Part shown: positions 24,445 through 32,180 of the stretch, piece after piece
How the letters are laid out: each line of letters starts with the position of its first letter
Numbering within the stretch: position 1 is the first letter of the stretch
NCBI GenBank assembly: GCA_001596135.1
Contig: CP014773.1
Coordinates: 806,001-870,000 of the forward strand
Reading direction: 5' to 3'
From: Mucilaginibacter sp. PAMC 26640
GTDB lineage: Bacteria > Bacteroidota > Bacteroidia > Sphingobacteriales > Sphingobacteriaceae
Length of the DNA stretch: 64,000 bases
Made by a program: the position numbers and the translations under genes
Notes under the pieces: generated by a model
Database searches by the model: none
Seen by the model: only the letters and a program-made list of their open reading frames with translations
Told to the model about the DNA's origin: nothing

Positions 24445-25191
24445 ATGACCGACGATAGTTTTGCCATAAAACTGCCCCAGTTTGAGGGCCCTTTTGACCT
24501 GCTGCTTTTTTTTATCGAGCGGGATGAGCTGGATATCCACGCCATTTCCATTGCTAAAATTGCCGATGATTTCCTGAACTACATCCACCAGATGACCAGC
24601 CTGAATATGGAGCTGGCCAGTGAGTTTATATTTGTGGCCGCCACCCTGATGCGCATTAAGGCTAAAATGCTGCTGCCCCGCCATAACACAGGCGAGGAAG
24701 AAAACGAACTGGACACCAGGGAGGGCCTGATTCGCAAGCTGATTGAATATAAAAAGTTTAAGGAACTCTGTGACGAAATTCGGCCCTTTGAAGATGAGCG
24801 CTTTAAGCAGGAAAAACGCGGCAACATTAAACAGGACCTGGAGCAGGTAGAAAAAGTGGTAGTGCCCGGTGAGGAACTGTCCGAAATTAACCTGTATAAA
24901 CTGATGATGGTTTACAACCGGGTGATGCGCCAGTACGCCACGCGTACCGAAGAAGTTACCCATACGGTGGTACAATACCCGTATACCATCGAAAAACAAA
25001 AGCAGGCGATCCAAAACTTGCTACAGATCAACAAGCGGCTTGATTTTAAAAGCATAGCCGGTAACAGCGAAAACAAAGTGCACTTTGTATACAACTTCCT
25101 GGCCGTGCTGGAAATGCTGCAACAGGAACTGATAGACATCCAAATTGGGTTGGGGTTTAACAATTTTTGGATAGCGCCGAGGGAGATTTGA
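24445..25191 (+). CDS. scpA: Segregation and condensation protein A
   Basis: A 248-residue kleisin that bridges the two SMC heads in the chromosome condensation complex with ScpB. The start 'LPQFEGPFDLLLFFIERDELD' region and 'ASEFIFVAATLMRIKAKMLLP' are the classic ScpA N-terminal signature, and the C-terminal winged helix ends the protein. The neighbours do not include smc or scpB. The last codons and stop lie inside the first copy of a 14-base tandem repeat (25185-25221), so the C-terminus may have been trimmed or changed by that repeat. Confidence 0.93.
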   Translation: MTDDSFAIKLPQFEGPFDLLLFFIERDELDIHAISIAKIADDFLNYIHQMTSLNMELASEFIFVAATLMRIKAKMLLPRHNTGEEENELDTREGLIRKLIEYKKFKELCDEIRPFEDERFKQEKRGNIKQDLEQVEKVVVPGEELSEINLYKLMMVYNRVMRQYATRTEEVTHTVVQYPYTIEKQKQAIQNLLQINKRLDFKSIAGNSENKVHFVYNFLAVLEMLQQELIDIQIGLGFNNFWIAPREI

Positions 25192-25221
25192 GATATTAGA
25201 TTTGAGATATTAGATTTGAGA
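25185..25221. repeat. 14-base tandem repeat across the scpA stop codon
   Basis: The unit GATTTGAGATATTA is present at 25185-25198 and 25199-25212, with a partial third copy to 25221. A reverse-complement piece ATATCTC lies at 25238-25244. The first unit contains the scpA stop codon. It marks the left edge of the 25192-29954 accessory region. Confidence 0.8.
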
Positions 25222-25924
25222 CAGACATTTCGAATTGATATCTCGTAAAGTCCACTCTCTACACTATGTCATCCGCCATTATCAGGCGTTATAACCCAAT
25301 TTCTAAAATCAGTATTGTCCTTGCAAATCGAATATTCAATATTATAATTGCAAGGATGATTAGGCGATATGCGCAAGACGAAATAGCTTTATTTCCCGCC
25401 TTTGTTGGGTGTTATCACCAATAACCCCGCACTGCTTATGATAAAAACATTACGATTGCAGCACTATCGCTAGCAAAATGTATTCAGAGCACTTTCCGGC
25501 TTTTTGGTGTTATTACAAACAACTCCGAGCCGGGAGCGAATATGGAGCATCATCAAGCGGGCAGCGTATAAGGGCCTACCATCATGCCGCACGCATAGCT
25601 ATTATGGTTTGTTAGCGAATCGATTAATTTTAATTGAGGCACTTCCAAGATGGGCGAAAGGCACGAGTACGCCCCGCTCTTTTCCGACGCGGTATACGCG
25701 CGCTAATTGGGGAATAGACTGCGCCAACCATAGACAAAACGTTGCATACCCGCGCCAAAATGGGCGTTAAAAGCAACAATACGCCGTATTGCTAAATTGC
25801 GCTAAGTATTACAAATAAGGAGAATTGGCATTATTATTAATTATATTATATATTTGATTCAATAACCTAAACGAGCGCATAGTCAAACAGCAATCTACTT
25901 CTTATCAAAAGAATCAATTATTTA
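25192..25924. other. Long gene-free, palindrome-rich left flank of the accessory island
   Basis: About 730 bases without a credible gene. It holds the tandem repeat, a stem TCCTTGCAA / TTGCAAGGA (about 25318-25356), and matching pieces ACCCAAT near 25295 and GTTGGGT near 25404 that could pair as the ends of one long fold. It also has several GTTA/CGTTA-type words and the palindrome CAATACGCCGTATTG (25777-25791). These features are reminiscent of integron attC folds but do not fully match the consensus. A promoter-like site lies at the right end. An 88-codon frame at 25504-25770 looks random. Confidence 0.5.
25825..25856 (+). promoter_or_regulatory. Putative promoter of the defence-like operon
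   Basis: TATATTTG at 25849-25856 matches the Bacteroidota -7 element TAnnTTTG. TTGG at 25825-25828 lies about 20 bases upstream and resembles the -33 element. The expected start near 25863 gives a leader of about 60 bases to the ATG at 25925. Confidence 0.5.
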
Positions 25925-26830
25925 ATGGGAGAATTATCAAAAAAAATCGGAGAGTTTGGAGAACAAGTGGTTGACAATTTCTTACAAGAAATTGGTTGGG
26001 GGCAAGCTCAAAAAGGAATTCAATTAAAAAATCTTTTCAAGGACAATTACAACAAGCTAACTTATGGAATAGATTTTTTAGTATCATATGAATGCCCTTT
26101 GATTGATAATTCAATCAAAAATATAATTATATCGGTTAAATATCACAAAGAAAAATACCCTGACAATTTAAGAACATTAGCTAAAACACATCTTGTGGAG
26201 ATATCTGAAATGATGCACTCATTTGACTTTTCTAAAGAAAAATCCAATGCTAATCAAATGCTCGACGGAAACATTGTTGAAGACATTGGATTGTTGATAT
26301 GGTTATGTCATAAGGATTCAACAACAGATTTACGAGATGAGATAAAGAATATCCGCGTTGACCTCCCTTTTGACCGAACGAAAATTATACTACTTGATAA
26401 TCTACAAGTTGACTTCATTCTTTCTGCCATTTTTTTTATAAAAAACACATTTAACACAGACACAGCGGATTTCTACTATCCAAATACAGGTCAAAATATA
26501 AATCCCTTGACAAAGGCTAACTCGGGCGGTTTATTACCAATTGAATTTATTTCCAGTCCAATACTTCCGTTTAAAACAAGTGTCAAAAACATCATAACTC
26601 TATCAATTGTAACTTCAGAATCATTCAATAAAAACAACTTGCGAAGGATAATTGGGCTCGTTCAAGAATTGTCGACAAACCTATCTAATCAGATACTGAT
26701 AGCCTTTCCCGATTATGATGACTTAGAGCACAGCAACGACTTTAATGCTGTCAAAGCTGAATTTTCGAATACCGATTTAACGAGAAAACTTTTTATCGCC
26801 AATCATAATAATAATCGCTTCAAATTATAA
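25925..26830 (+). CDS. PD-(D/E)xK-like nuclease, GAPS4a-like candidate
   Basis: A 301-residue protein, visibly more AT-rich than its chromosomal neighbours. The first ~80 residues look like a restriction-endonuclease fold: an N-terminal helix with GEFGEQVVDNFL, then GIDFLV with Asp50, and a strand IIISVK with Lys72. The acidic residue usually found before 'xK' is Ser70 here. The C-terminal half has no recognised domain. From memory the N-terminal pattern 'MGELSKKIGE.GE..V' recalls GAPS4a, the nuclease of a two-gene anti-phage system; this is recollection, not a search. The stop overlaps the next start by one base (TAATG), showing translational coupling. It is probably cut-active on DNA, but unproven. 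Confidence 0.55.
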   Translation: MGELSKKIGEFGEQVVDNFLQEIGWGQAQKGIQLKNLFKDNYNKLTYGIDFLVSYECPLIDNSIKNIIISVKYHKEKYPDNLRTLAKTHLVEISEMMHSFDFSKEKSNANQMLDGNIVEDIGLLIWLCHKDSTTDLRDEIKNIRVDLPFDRTKIILLDNLQVDFILSAIFFIKNTFNTDTADFYYPNTGQNINPLTKANSGGLLPIEFISSPILPFKTSVKNIITLSIVTSESFNKNNLRRIIGLVQELSTNLSNQILIAFPDYDDLEHSNDFNAVKAEFSNTDLTRKLFIANHNNNRFKL

Positions 26831-27957
26831 TGAAAAAAAAATTAAAATCTGTTGATAAAATACTCCCATTTGGCGAGTCAATTAGAGGTTTTTTAAATCA
26901 ATCTTTTCTAACGGAAACAGACATTAAACTTTTTTTAAGAAACAGGGGCGTTTTTTTATACGATTATTCGAAAGGCAATTCTGTCTCCTTTATCACTTCT
27001 ACATTGATTAGTCCTGTAGAGTTTGATTCGTTGAAAGAGTCTCAAGGCACCCGTGAGGACAATCCTAAAAGAACTAACGAAATTTTCGTATGGGAAGGCG
27101 ACAAAACTTTGAAAGATGCCATTAACGAGAATAAGACTGAAATATTAAGTGCGCTAATTCCGAACAGTTGTAACTTCAGACTTCTCACCACACCAATTAT
27201 TCATTTCGACTCAACAAACAACAATGAAGCTAAAATCATAATAGAGATTGAACGAGATGATTTGAATAAAAGCTGGTATGAGTCGAAAAGTTCTTTTAAA
27301 GCTGAAGTGTCCTTAAGCTTGGATGTAGAGAAAAAACAATTGCGGCTAACAAAGACTCATACGTCCGACGAGACAAAGCAGGTTCTTTCAATTCTCAGCA
27401 AAAATTTAAAAAGCTCCTTCAGCGATAAAGGTTACCTTGATAAGTTTAAGAAAGCTGAAAGTATCCTATTCAAAGACTTTACTAACGAAAGTCGCTTTTA
27501 TTTTTTATTCAGTCTCGCAAATCAATTGAATAACACGCTAATAAAAGTTGAATACAAAGATATTAGCGATATTGAATTCAGGCCCGATCCCAATATTAGT
27601 CTACCCGGTGAGTTAAAATGGATGAATGATAAATCCAAAGTAATATTAAAAGGTAAGTCAATCCAAAATACAGATTTTTTACTAAAAATAGATAACTATC
27701 AGTTGCTTGTACTATGGAGTGTCGAGGCTTTGTACAGATTTGACATTGGTGGAATTCAAGGGACATTTACTTTACAAATTGGCTTTCCTGACTATTCAAG
27801 AAATAATCAGGAGGAAGCTGAACTAATAATTGTATCTAATCAGTGTTATATTTTCGACCGCAGCCATGTCATGAAAAAAACAGAAATTGTTAAAAAATTG
27901 CTCGATGAAATGGATAGAATAAAGTTCGATATTTACGATTTACATCGAACCAAATAA
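26830..27957 (+). CDS. Partner protein, GAPS4b-like candidate
   Basis: A 375-residue cytoplasmic protein with no catalytic motif that I can name. The N-terminal ~85 residues contain 'LPFGESIRGFLNQSFLTETD', 'LFLRNRGVFLYD' and 'LISPVEFDSLKES', which fit my memory of the GAPS4b N-terminal domain. The rest alternates helices and strands, ending in a charged helix. It starts inside the stop of the nuclease gene, so the two products are likely made in fixed proportion and may form one complex. No membrane segment or signal peptide is seen. The family name is tentative; that it is a partner of the upstream nuclease is well supported by the overlap. Confidence 0.5.
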   Translation: MKKKLKSVDKILPFGESIRGFLNQSFLTETDIKLFLRNRGVFLYDYSKGNSVSFITSTLISPVEFDSLKESQGTREDNPKRTNEIFVWEGDKTLKDAINENKTEILSALIPNSCNFRLLTTPIIHFDSTNNNEAKIIIEIERDDLNKSWYESKSSFKAEVSLSLDVEKKQLRLTKTHTSDETKQVLSILSKNLKSSFSDKGYLDKFKKAESILFKDFTNESRFYFLFSLANQLNNTLIKVEYKDISDIEFRPDPNISLPGELKWMNDKSKVILKGKSIQNTDFLLKIDNYQLLVLWSVEALYRFDIGGIQGTFTLQIGFPDYSRNNQEEAELIIVSNQCYIFDRSHVMKKTEIVKKLLDEMDRIKFDIYDLHRTK

Positions 27958-28032
27958 TGTAATATGTTGATAAATAAGACAGTAGTAATTAATGCTGATT
28001 TTTAAACCATTTTGTATCAAAAACAAGTAATA

Positions 28033-29538
28033 ATGCAAATCGAAGATATTTTAGCAAAAGTTTTAAATGGTAGTCCGAGAGACTTCTACTCTTTTGAAAC
28101 CTTTATTCTAAATTTACTTAAATTTCATATCGAATCACAAGGCAAAACACTTTCTATAATAAACACTGTACGTAGGATAGGAGATGCCGTTGCGGACGAT
28201 GGATTTGACTCATTTCAAGGAAAAACCCTGATTGAAATCAAGTATAATACACAAGTGCTTACCAGTGTGTATAGCTTAGAGTTATTTTTCAATAAATTAA
28301 TCACGTCGAAATCAATTGTTGACCTGAATGAGATACTGATTATAAGTTTCAAGCCGATATCATTAACGTTAGCAAAAAAACTTTCCGCTGAACTATTTAA
28401 CGATAAGTCTGTTAAAATAACTATTTGGGGACTTGAAGATATTAATAAAATCGTCAATAAACACAAAAAAAAAGCTACTGAAATTTCAGACAATTTATTT
28501 TCTCTTCGGCTAGAGAATGCTGTCACCAAAGAAATTAATTGGGAAGAAGAACGAGATGAGAAAATTCAGCTTTTGCAAGAAGTATATGAAAAAGGTCAAT
28601 TTTCATTTTTTTTGGGCGCCGGTGTATCAAGCAGTGCTGGCATGCCAGATTGGAATACACTTCTAAACTCGCTGTTTGTCTCTTATCTCACCAAGGAATT
28701 CGACAAACAGGTTGACGTCACGGATGAAGACATTAAACAAATTGTTTCGCGATTGAATAAAATTGATGAGCCTTCGGCCTTGATGGCTGCAAGATACCTT
28801 CGTAAAGGACTTTCGCACCAAGCGTCAGAAATTAGAGAATTTACAAAAACGATCACAAATAATTTATATAAGCTTCGGGATAATACGAAAAAAATCAATT
28901 CAGATTTATTGACTACAATCACTGACTTGTGCATGCCAAAACGTACTGGAGCAAAAGTAAGATCAGTTGTAACGTATAATTTTGACGATTTGTTGGAAAG
29001 ACAATTAGAGTCGAAAACTATAATGCACCGTAGCATTTACAACGAAAATGAAAATTTAGATCCTGATGAACTTCCAGTTTATCATGTTCATGGTTTTCTG
29101 CCCGAAGATGCAAGCAGCTATGAGAATCTAGATAAAAGCACCTTAGTATTTTCTGAAGAGGGATATCATCAAATTTACACCGATGCTTATCATTGGTCTA
29201 ATTTAGTTCAATTAACTAACTTAAGAGAAAACAACTGTTTAATGGTAGGATTGTCCTTAACAGATCCCAATCTAAGGAGATTGTTGGATATTGCTGCACG
29301 AAATATTGCTCGCCCCCGACATTTTGCACTTTTGAGGAGAATGTCAATTGAAATGTTCGCTTATACAAAAGATGAAACAGGAAATAGTATTCAAGTTATT
29401 GAAAACATGAAAGGGGCAGAAGATTTTTTAAATCGTCATCATAAATTAAATGAGGAAATAATGAAAGAATTGGGCGTTTCAATTATTTGGTTTAAATCAT
29501 TTGAAGAAATTCCAGAAATCTTAAAGAAATTGTCATGA
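28033..29538 (+). CDS. Restriction-nuclease-like / SIR2-like fusion protein
   Basis: A 501-residue protein from the ATG at 28033; a TTG at 28012 would add seven residues and is less likely. The N-terminal ~150 residues show an Mrr-like PD-(D/E)xK nuclease pattern with DGFD (56-59) and EIK (68-70). Residues ~185-440 form a SIR2-like domain: FFLGAGVSSSAGMPDW (192-207) for NAD binding, VTYNFDD (313-319), the catalytic-type His353 in VYHVHG, and VGLSLTDPNLRRL (405-417). SIR2 domains in phage-defence proteins commonly destroy NAD+. It follows the nuclease pair by 75 bases on the same strand and shares their AT-rich base use. It could be an effector for that pair or a separate abortive-infection gene. 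Confidence 0.75.
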   Translation: MQIEDILAKVLNGSPRDFYSFETFILNLLKFHIESQGKTLSIINTVRRIGDAVADDGFDSFQGKTLIEIKYNTQVLTSVYSLELFFNKLITSKSIVDLNEILIISFKPISLTLAKKLSAELFNDKSVKITIWGLEDINKIVNKHKKKATEISDNLFSLRLENAVTKEINWEEERDEKIQLLQEVYEKGQFSFFLGAGVSSSAGMPDWNTLLNSLFVSYLTKEFDKQVDVTDEDIKQIVSRLNKIDEPSALMAARYLRKGLSHQASEIREFTKTITNNLYKLRDNTKKINSDLLTTITDLCMPKRTGAKVRSVVTYNFDDLLERQLESKTIMHRSIYNENENLDPDELPVYHVHGFLPEDASSYENLDKSTLVFSEEGYHQIYTDAYHWSNLVQLTNLRENNCLMVGLSLTDPNLRRLLDIAARNIARPRHFALLRRMSIEMFAYTKDETGNSIQVIENMKGAEDFLNRHHKLNEEIMKELGVSIIWFKSFEEIPEILKKLS

Positions 29539-29954
29539 CACTTCATCCCCCCCGCTGCCGTAATCGCCCCCCGCTGGTGCACGCATGTCGCGTGTTCCCC
29601 AAACGCTAAGCAGCCACCTTGCAAAGCCCCACGATGCTAACGCGCATCACCTGATTCAAACTAATTCCCCGCAGTAGGGGTAGTAGCGGATACCGGCCTT
29701 GCGCTTAAGGCCTGTGGCGTATGAGCGGATAACCCGGGCCGGAGGTACTGCCCAAATTATTCTGCCATACAGCTGTTGACCTTGCTCCGGGAGATGGCTT
29801 TAAAAGCGAAAGGAATTGCACGACCGCAAGAAAAATTCCCTTCGCTGGCTCTTAAAAAACACCCGCTAACCTTCCCGTAACATCATTTTGACGCTTCAAT
29901 GAAAATCAAATTACCAATTATTACGTTATATGTCGCATAACATGGATAATACTA
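29539..29954. other. Gene-free, GC-rich right flank with strong hairpins
   Basis: About 415 bases without a credible gene, clearly richer in G+C than the three genes before it. It has CCCC/GGGG around 29667-29680, GGCCTT/AAGGCC at 29695-29712, CCGGCC (29693-29698) facing GGCCGG (29747-29752), and a 13-base stem AGCGAAAGGAATT / AATTCCCTTCGCT (29805-29817 with 29834-29846, one G-T pair). AGCGGATA occurs twice near 29685 and 29724. It looks like a structured repeat element or untranslated RNA. Confidence 0.5.
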
Positions 29955-30359
29955 ATGAACGTTCAACAAAAGAAAATACTGGTACTTGATGATACTGAAG
30001 ACATTATAAATTTAATAAAAGATATTCTTTCGGAAGAAGATTACGAAGTAAAAGGTTTCACGCATACCGATGACATCATTAAACTGATAAAAGCCGAAAA
30101 ACCAGACCTCGTATTGATCGACTACCTGCTTACTGGTATTAACGGCGGAGAATTTTGTCACCAGATTAAAAAACACGAAGACACTGCGCATACACCGGTC
30201 ATCATGCTATCGGCCCATGCCAGGGTATTGAACTCATTGGGTAATTATGGCTGGGATGCTTTTATTGAAAAGCCTTTTGATATAGATGACCTGAAGCAAA
30301 CAGTAAAGCATGTTTTAAACCATAATGCCGAACTGAGTTTAACCATGAAAGCAAGTTAA
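29955..30359 (+). CDS. Single-domain response regulator
   Basis: A 134-residue CheY-like receiver with no output domain. It has the acidic pair DDTED at 12-16, the phospho-acceptor Asp56 in VLIDYLLTGINGG, a Ser in MLSAHA and the Lys of FIEKPFD. It could relay phosphate within a phosphorelay or bind a target protein. The large hybrid histidine kinase at 32181-35309 is a nearby candidate donor, but glyA lies between them. A small Pro/Glu-rich gene follows 31 bases downstream. Confidence 0.9.
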   Translation: MNVQQKKILVLDDTEDIINLIKDILSEEDYEVKGFTHTDDIIKLIKAEKPDLVLIDYLLTGINGGEFCHQIKKHEDTAHTPVIMLSAHARVLNSLGNYGWDAFIEKPFDIDDLKQTVKHVLNHNAELSLTMKAS

Positions 30360-30390
30360 GCGTTAAGAATTATAATATATAGCGTAAATT

Positions 30391-30564
30391 ATGGGTAAGC
30401 AACATCAAACCTTTCCGGATGAACCACAGGAAATACCTGCACAAAAACCGGCTACAGAAATTATCCAGCCAACTGATCCGCAACGGCCGGCAATTCCTGA
30501 AGAAGCACCAGACAACATCCCGCCGGAGATTGGCCCGGAAGATGCTCCCGTAACCACCGGCTAA
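30391..30564 (+). CDS. Small Pro/Glu-rich protein (57 residues)
   Basis: The frame from ATG 30391 to TAA 30564 encodes 57 residues that are strongly enriched in Pro and Glu, with repeats such as DEPQEIP, EEAPDNIPPEI and GPEDAP. No hydrophobic segment is present, so it should be soluble and disordered. It starts 31 bases after the receiver gene in the same direction. The biased, stop-free composition is more consistent with a real gene than chance. I recall similar short acidic proline-rich proteins in Sphingobacteriaceae but know no function. Confidence 0.5.
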   Translation: MGKQHQTFPDEPQEIPAQKPATEIIQPTDPQRPAIPEEAPDNIPPEIGPEDAPVTTG

Positions 30565-30890
30565 AACGATGAATCAAATAGTTGGGGACCTGTATATCAG
30601 CTTGATAATTTACAGTGTACCACCTGCTGGCTTGCCCAAATGATAAAAATTGGTGGCTTAGTGCCTGGCCAACCTGGCAGGTATTGACCGAACCCTCTCA
30701 TCCGGCTTGATAACGCTGCTGGAAGCTACCAAATGTAATGCTTGCCAACTAAGGCGTTACCACTTGATACAAGCAGTTTATTAATGGCTGCTAAAATATT
30801 ATTTTCCGCTTCTTGCGCAACTGGTTCATCTCAAATCTAATAGGTTAATTTGAAATCTATTAGTTATTTTTACGCGCTTTACACACAACA
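30565..30890. other. Gene-free stretch before glyA
   Basis: About 325 bases. Only frames under 30 codons are present. CTAATAG and CTATTAG (about 30837-30865) form a short inverted repeat just upstream of glyA. No riboswitch that I know was recognised. Confidence 0.5.
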
Positions 30891-32177
30891 ATGAAAAGAG
30901 ATAAACTAATATTCAAATTACTCGACGAAGAACAACAGCGCCAGGAGGAAGGCATAGAGCTGATTGCATCAGAAAATTTTGTTAGCAAGCAGGTAATGGA
31001 AGCGGCAGGCTCTGTTGCGACCAACAAATATGCCGAAGGCTTACCCGGTAAACGCTATTATGGCGGCTGCGAAGTGGTTGACGAAATAGAGACCATTGCT
31101 ATTGAGCGCGCTAAACAACTTTTTAATGCCGAGTGGGCCAATGTGCAGCCACATAGCGGTGCACAGGCAAACGCAGCGGTTATGCTGGCCTGTTTACAGC
31201 CGGGCGATAAGATATTAGGCTTTGACCTTTCTCATGGCGGGCATTTAACGCACGGCTCGGCAGTAAATTTTTCTGGTAAATTGTACCAGCCATTTTTTTA
31301 CGGGGTTAAAAAAGATACCGGTTACGTTGATTATGAGCAGCTTAAGGAAGTTGCCCTGCGCGAAAAACCAAAATTGATCATCTGTGGTGCATCTGCTTAC
31401 TCGCGCGATTGGGATTACGAATTTATCCGCGCAGTAGCTGATGAAATTGGTGCGTTGGTGCTGGCAGATATCTCACACCCTGCCGGCCTGATTGCCCGCG
31501 GATTACTAAGAGATCCGCTACCACATTGCCATATTGTTACTACCACTACCCATAAAACCTTGCGCGGCCCGCGTGGCGGCCTTATTTTGCTGGGTAAAGA
31601 TTTTGAAAACCCATGGGGCTTAAAAACACCAAAGGGAGAAGTAAGAATGATGTCGGCCCTATTGGATATGGCGGTTTTCCCGGGCACACAGGGTGGCCCG
31701 CTGGAGCACATTATTGCTGCTAAGGCTATTGCTTTTGGCGAGGCCCTGAGCGATAGCTACATGAAATATATTTTACAGGTAAAGCTGAATGGCGCGGCCA
31801 TGGCCAAGGCTTTTGTAGACCGGGGATATGACATCATATCTGGCGGTACCGATAACCATTTGATGCTGATAGATCTGCGTAATAAAAACATTAGCGGTAA
31901 AGCTGCAGAAAAAGCATTGGTTGCTGCCGATATAACCGCAAACAAAAACATGGTGCCTTACGATGATAAGTCGCCGTTTGTTACTTCAGGTATCCGGGTG
32001 GGTACCGCAGCGATAACAACCCGCGGTTTAAAAGAAAAACACATGGATACCATTGTTGAGTTGATTGACATGGTAATTAACGACCCCGAAAATGAAACTA
32101 CTTTAAAGAAAGTACGTAAAAGGGTACATAAGATGATGGAAGACCATCCTCTTTACCGTGATAAACATCTCGACTAA
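30891..32177 (+). CDS. glyA: Serine hydroxymethyltransferase
   Basis: A 428-residue PLP enzyme that interconverts serine and glycine while charging tetrahydrofolate with a one-carbon unit. The PLP lysine is Lys222 in the hallmark [14 protein letters not shown]. '[12 protein letters not shown]' near the N-terminus and [15 protein letters not shown] are also diagnostic. Length is normal. The next gene, a hybrid kinase, starts 3 bases after the stop, so they are probably on one transcript, though a functional link is not evident. Confidence 0.97.
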   Translation: MKRDKLIFKLLDEEQQRQEEGIELIASENFVSKQVMEAAGSVATNKYAEGLPGKRYYGGCEVVDEIETIAIERAKQLFNAEWANVQPHSGAQANAAVMLACLQPGDKILGFDLSHGGHLTHGSAVNFSGKLYQPFFYGVKKDTGYVDYEQLKEVALREKPKLIICGASAYSRDWDYEFIRAVADEIGALVLADISHPAGLIARGLLRDPLPHCHIVTTTTHKTLRGPRGGLILLGKDFENPWGLKTPKGEVRMMSALLDMAVFPGTQGGPLEHIIAAKAIAFGEALSDSYMKYILQVKLNGAAMAKAFVDRGYDIISGGTDNHLMLIDLRNKNISGKAAEKALVAADITANKNMVPYDDKSPFVTSGIRVGTAAITTRGLKEKHMDTIVELIDMVINDPENETTLKKVRKRVHKMMEDHPLYRDKHLD

Positions 32178-32180
32178 TAA

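Noticed and set aside
25504..25770. An 88-codon frame in the left flank of the island
   Set aside because: Its composition looks random (many Arg, Thr, Ser without structure) and it spans several palindromes.
25260..25800. A true integron attC array
   Set aside because: Only part of the core sites fits the consensus and no integrase gene is present; kept only as a finding to test.
29539..29954. A tRNA or known riboswitch in the structured right flank
   Set aside because: No cloverleaf with TTCGA-type arm and no known riboswitch core could be drawn.
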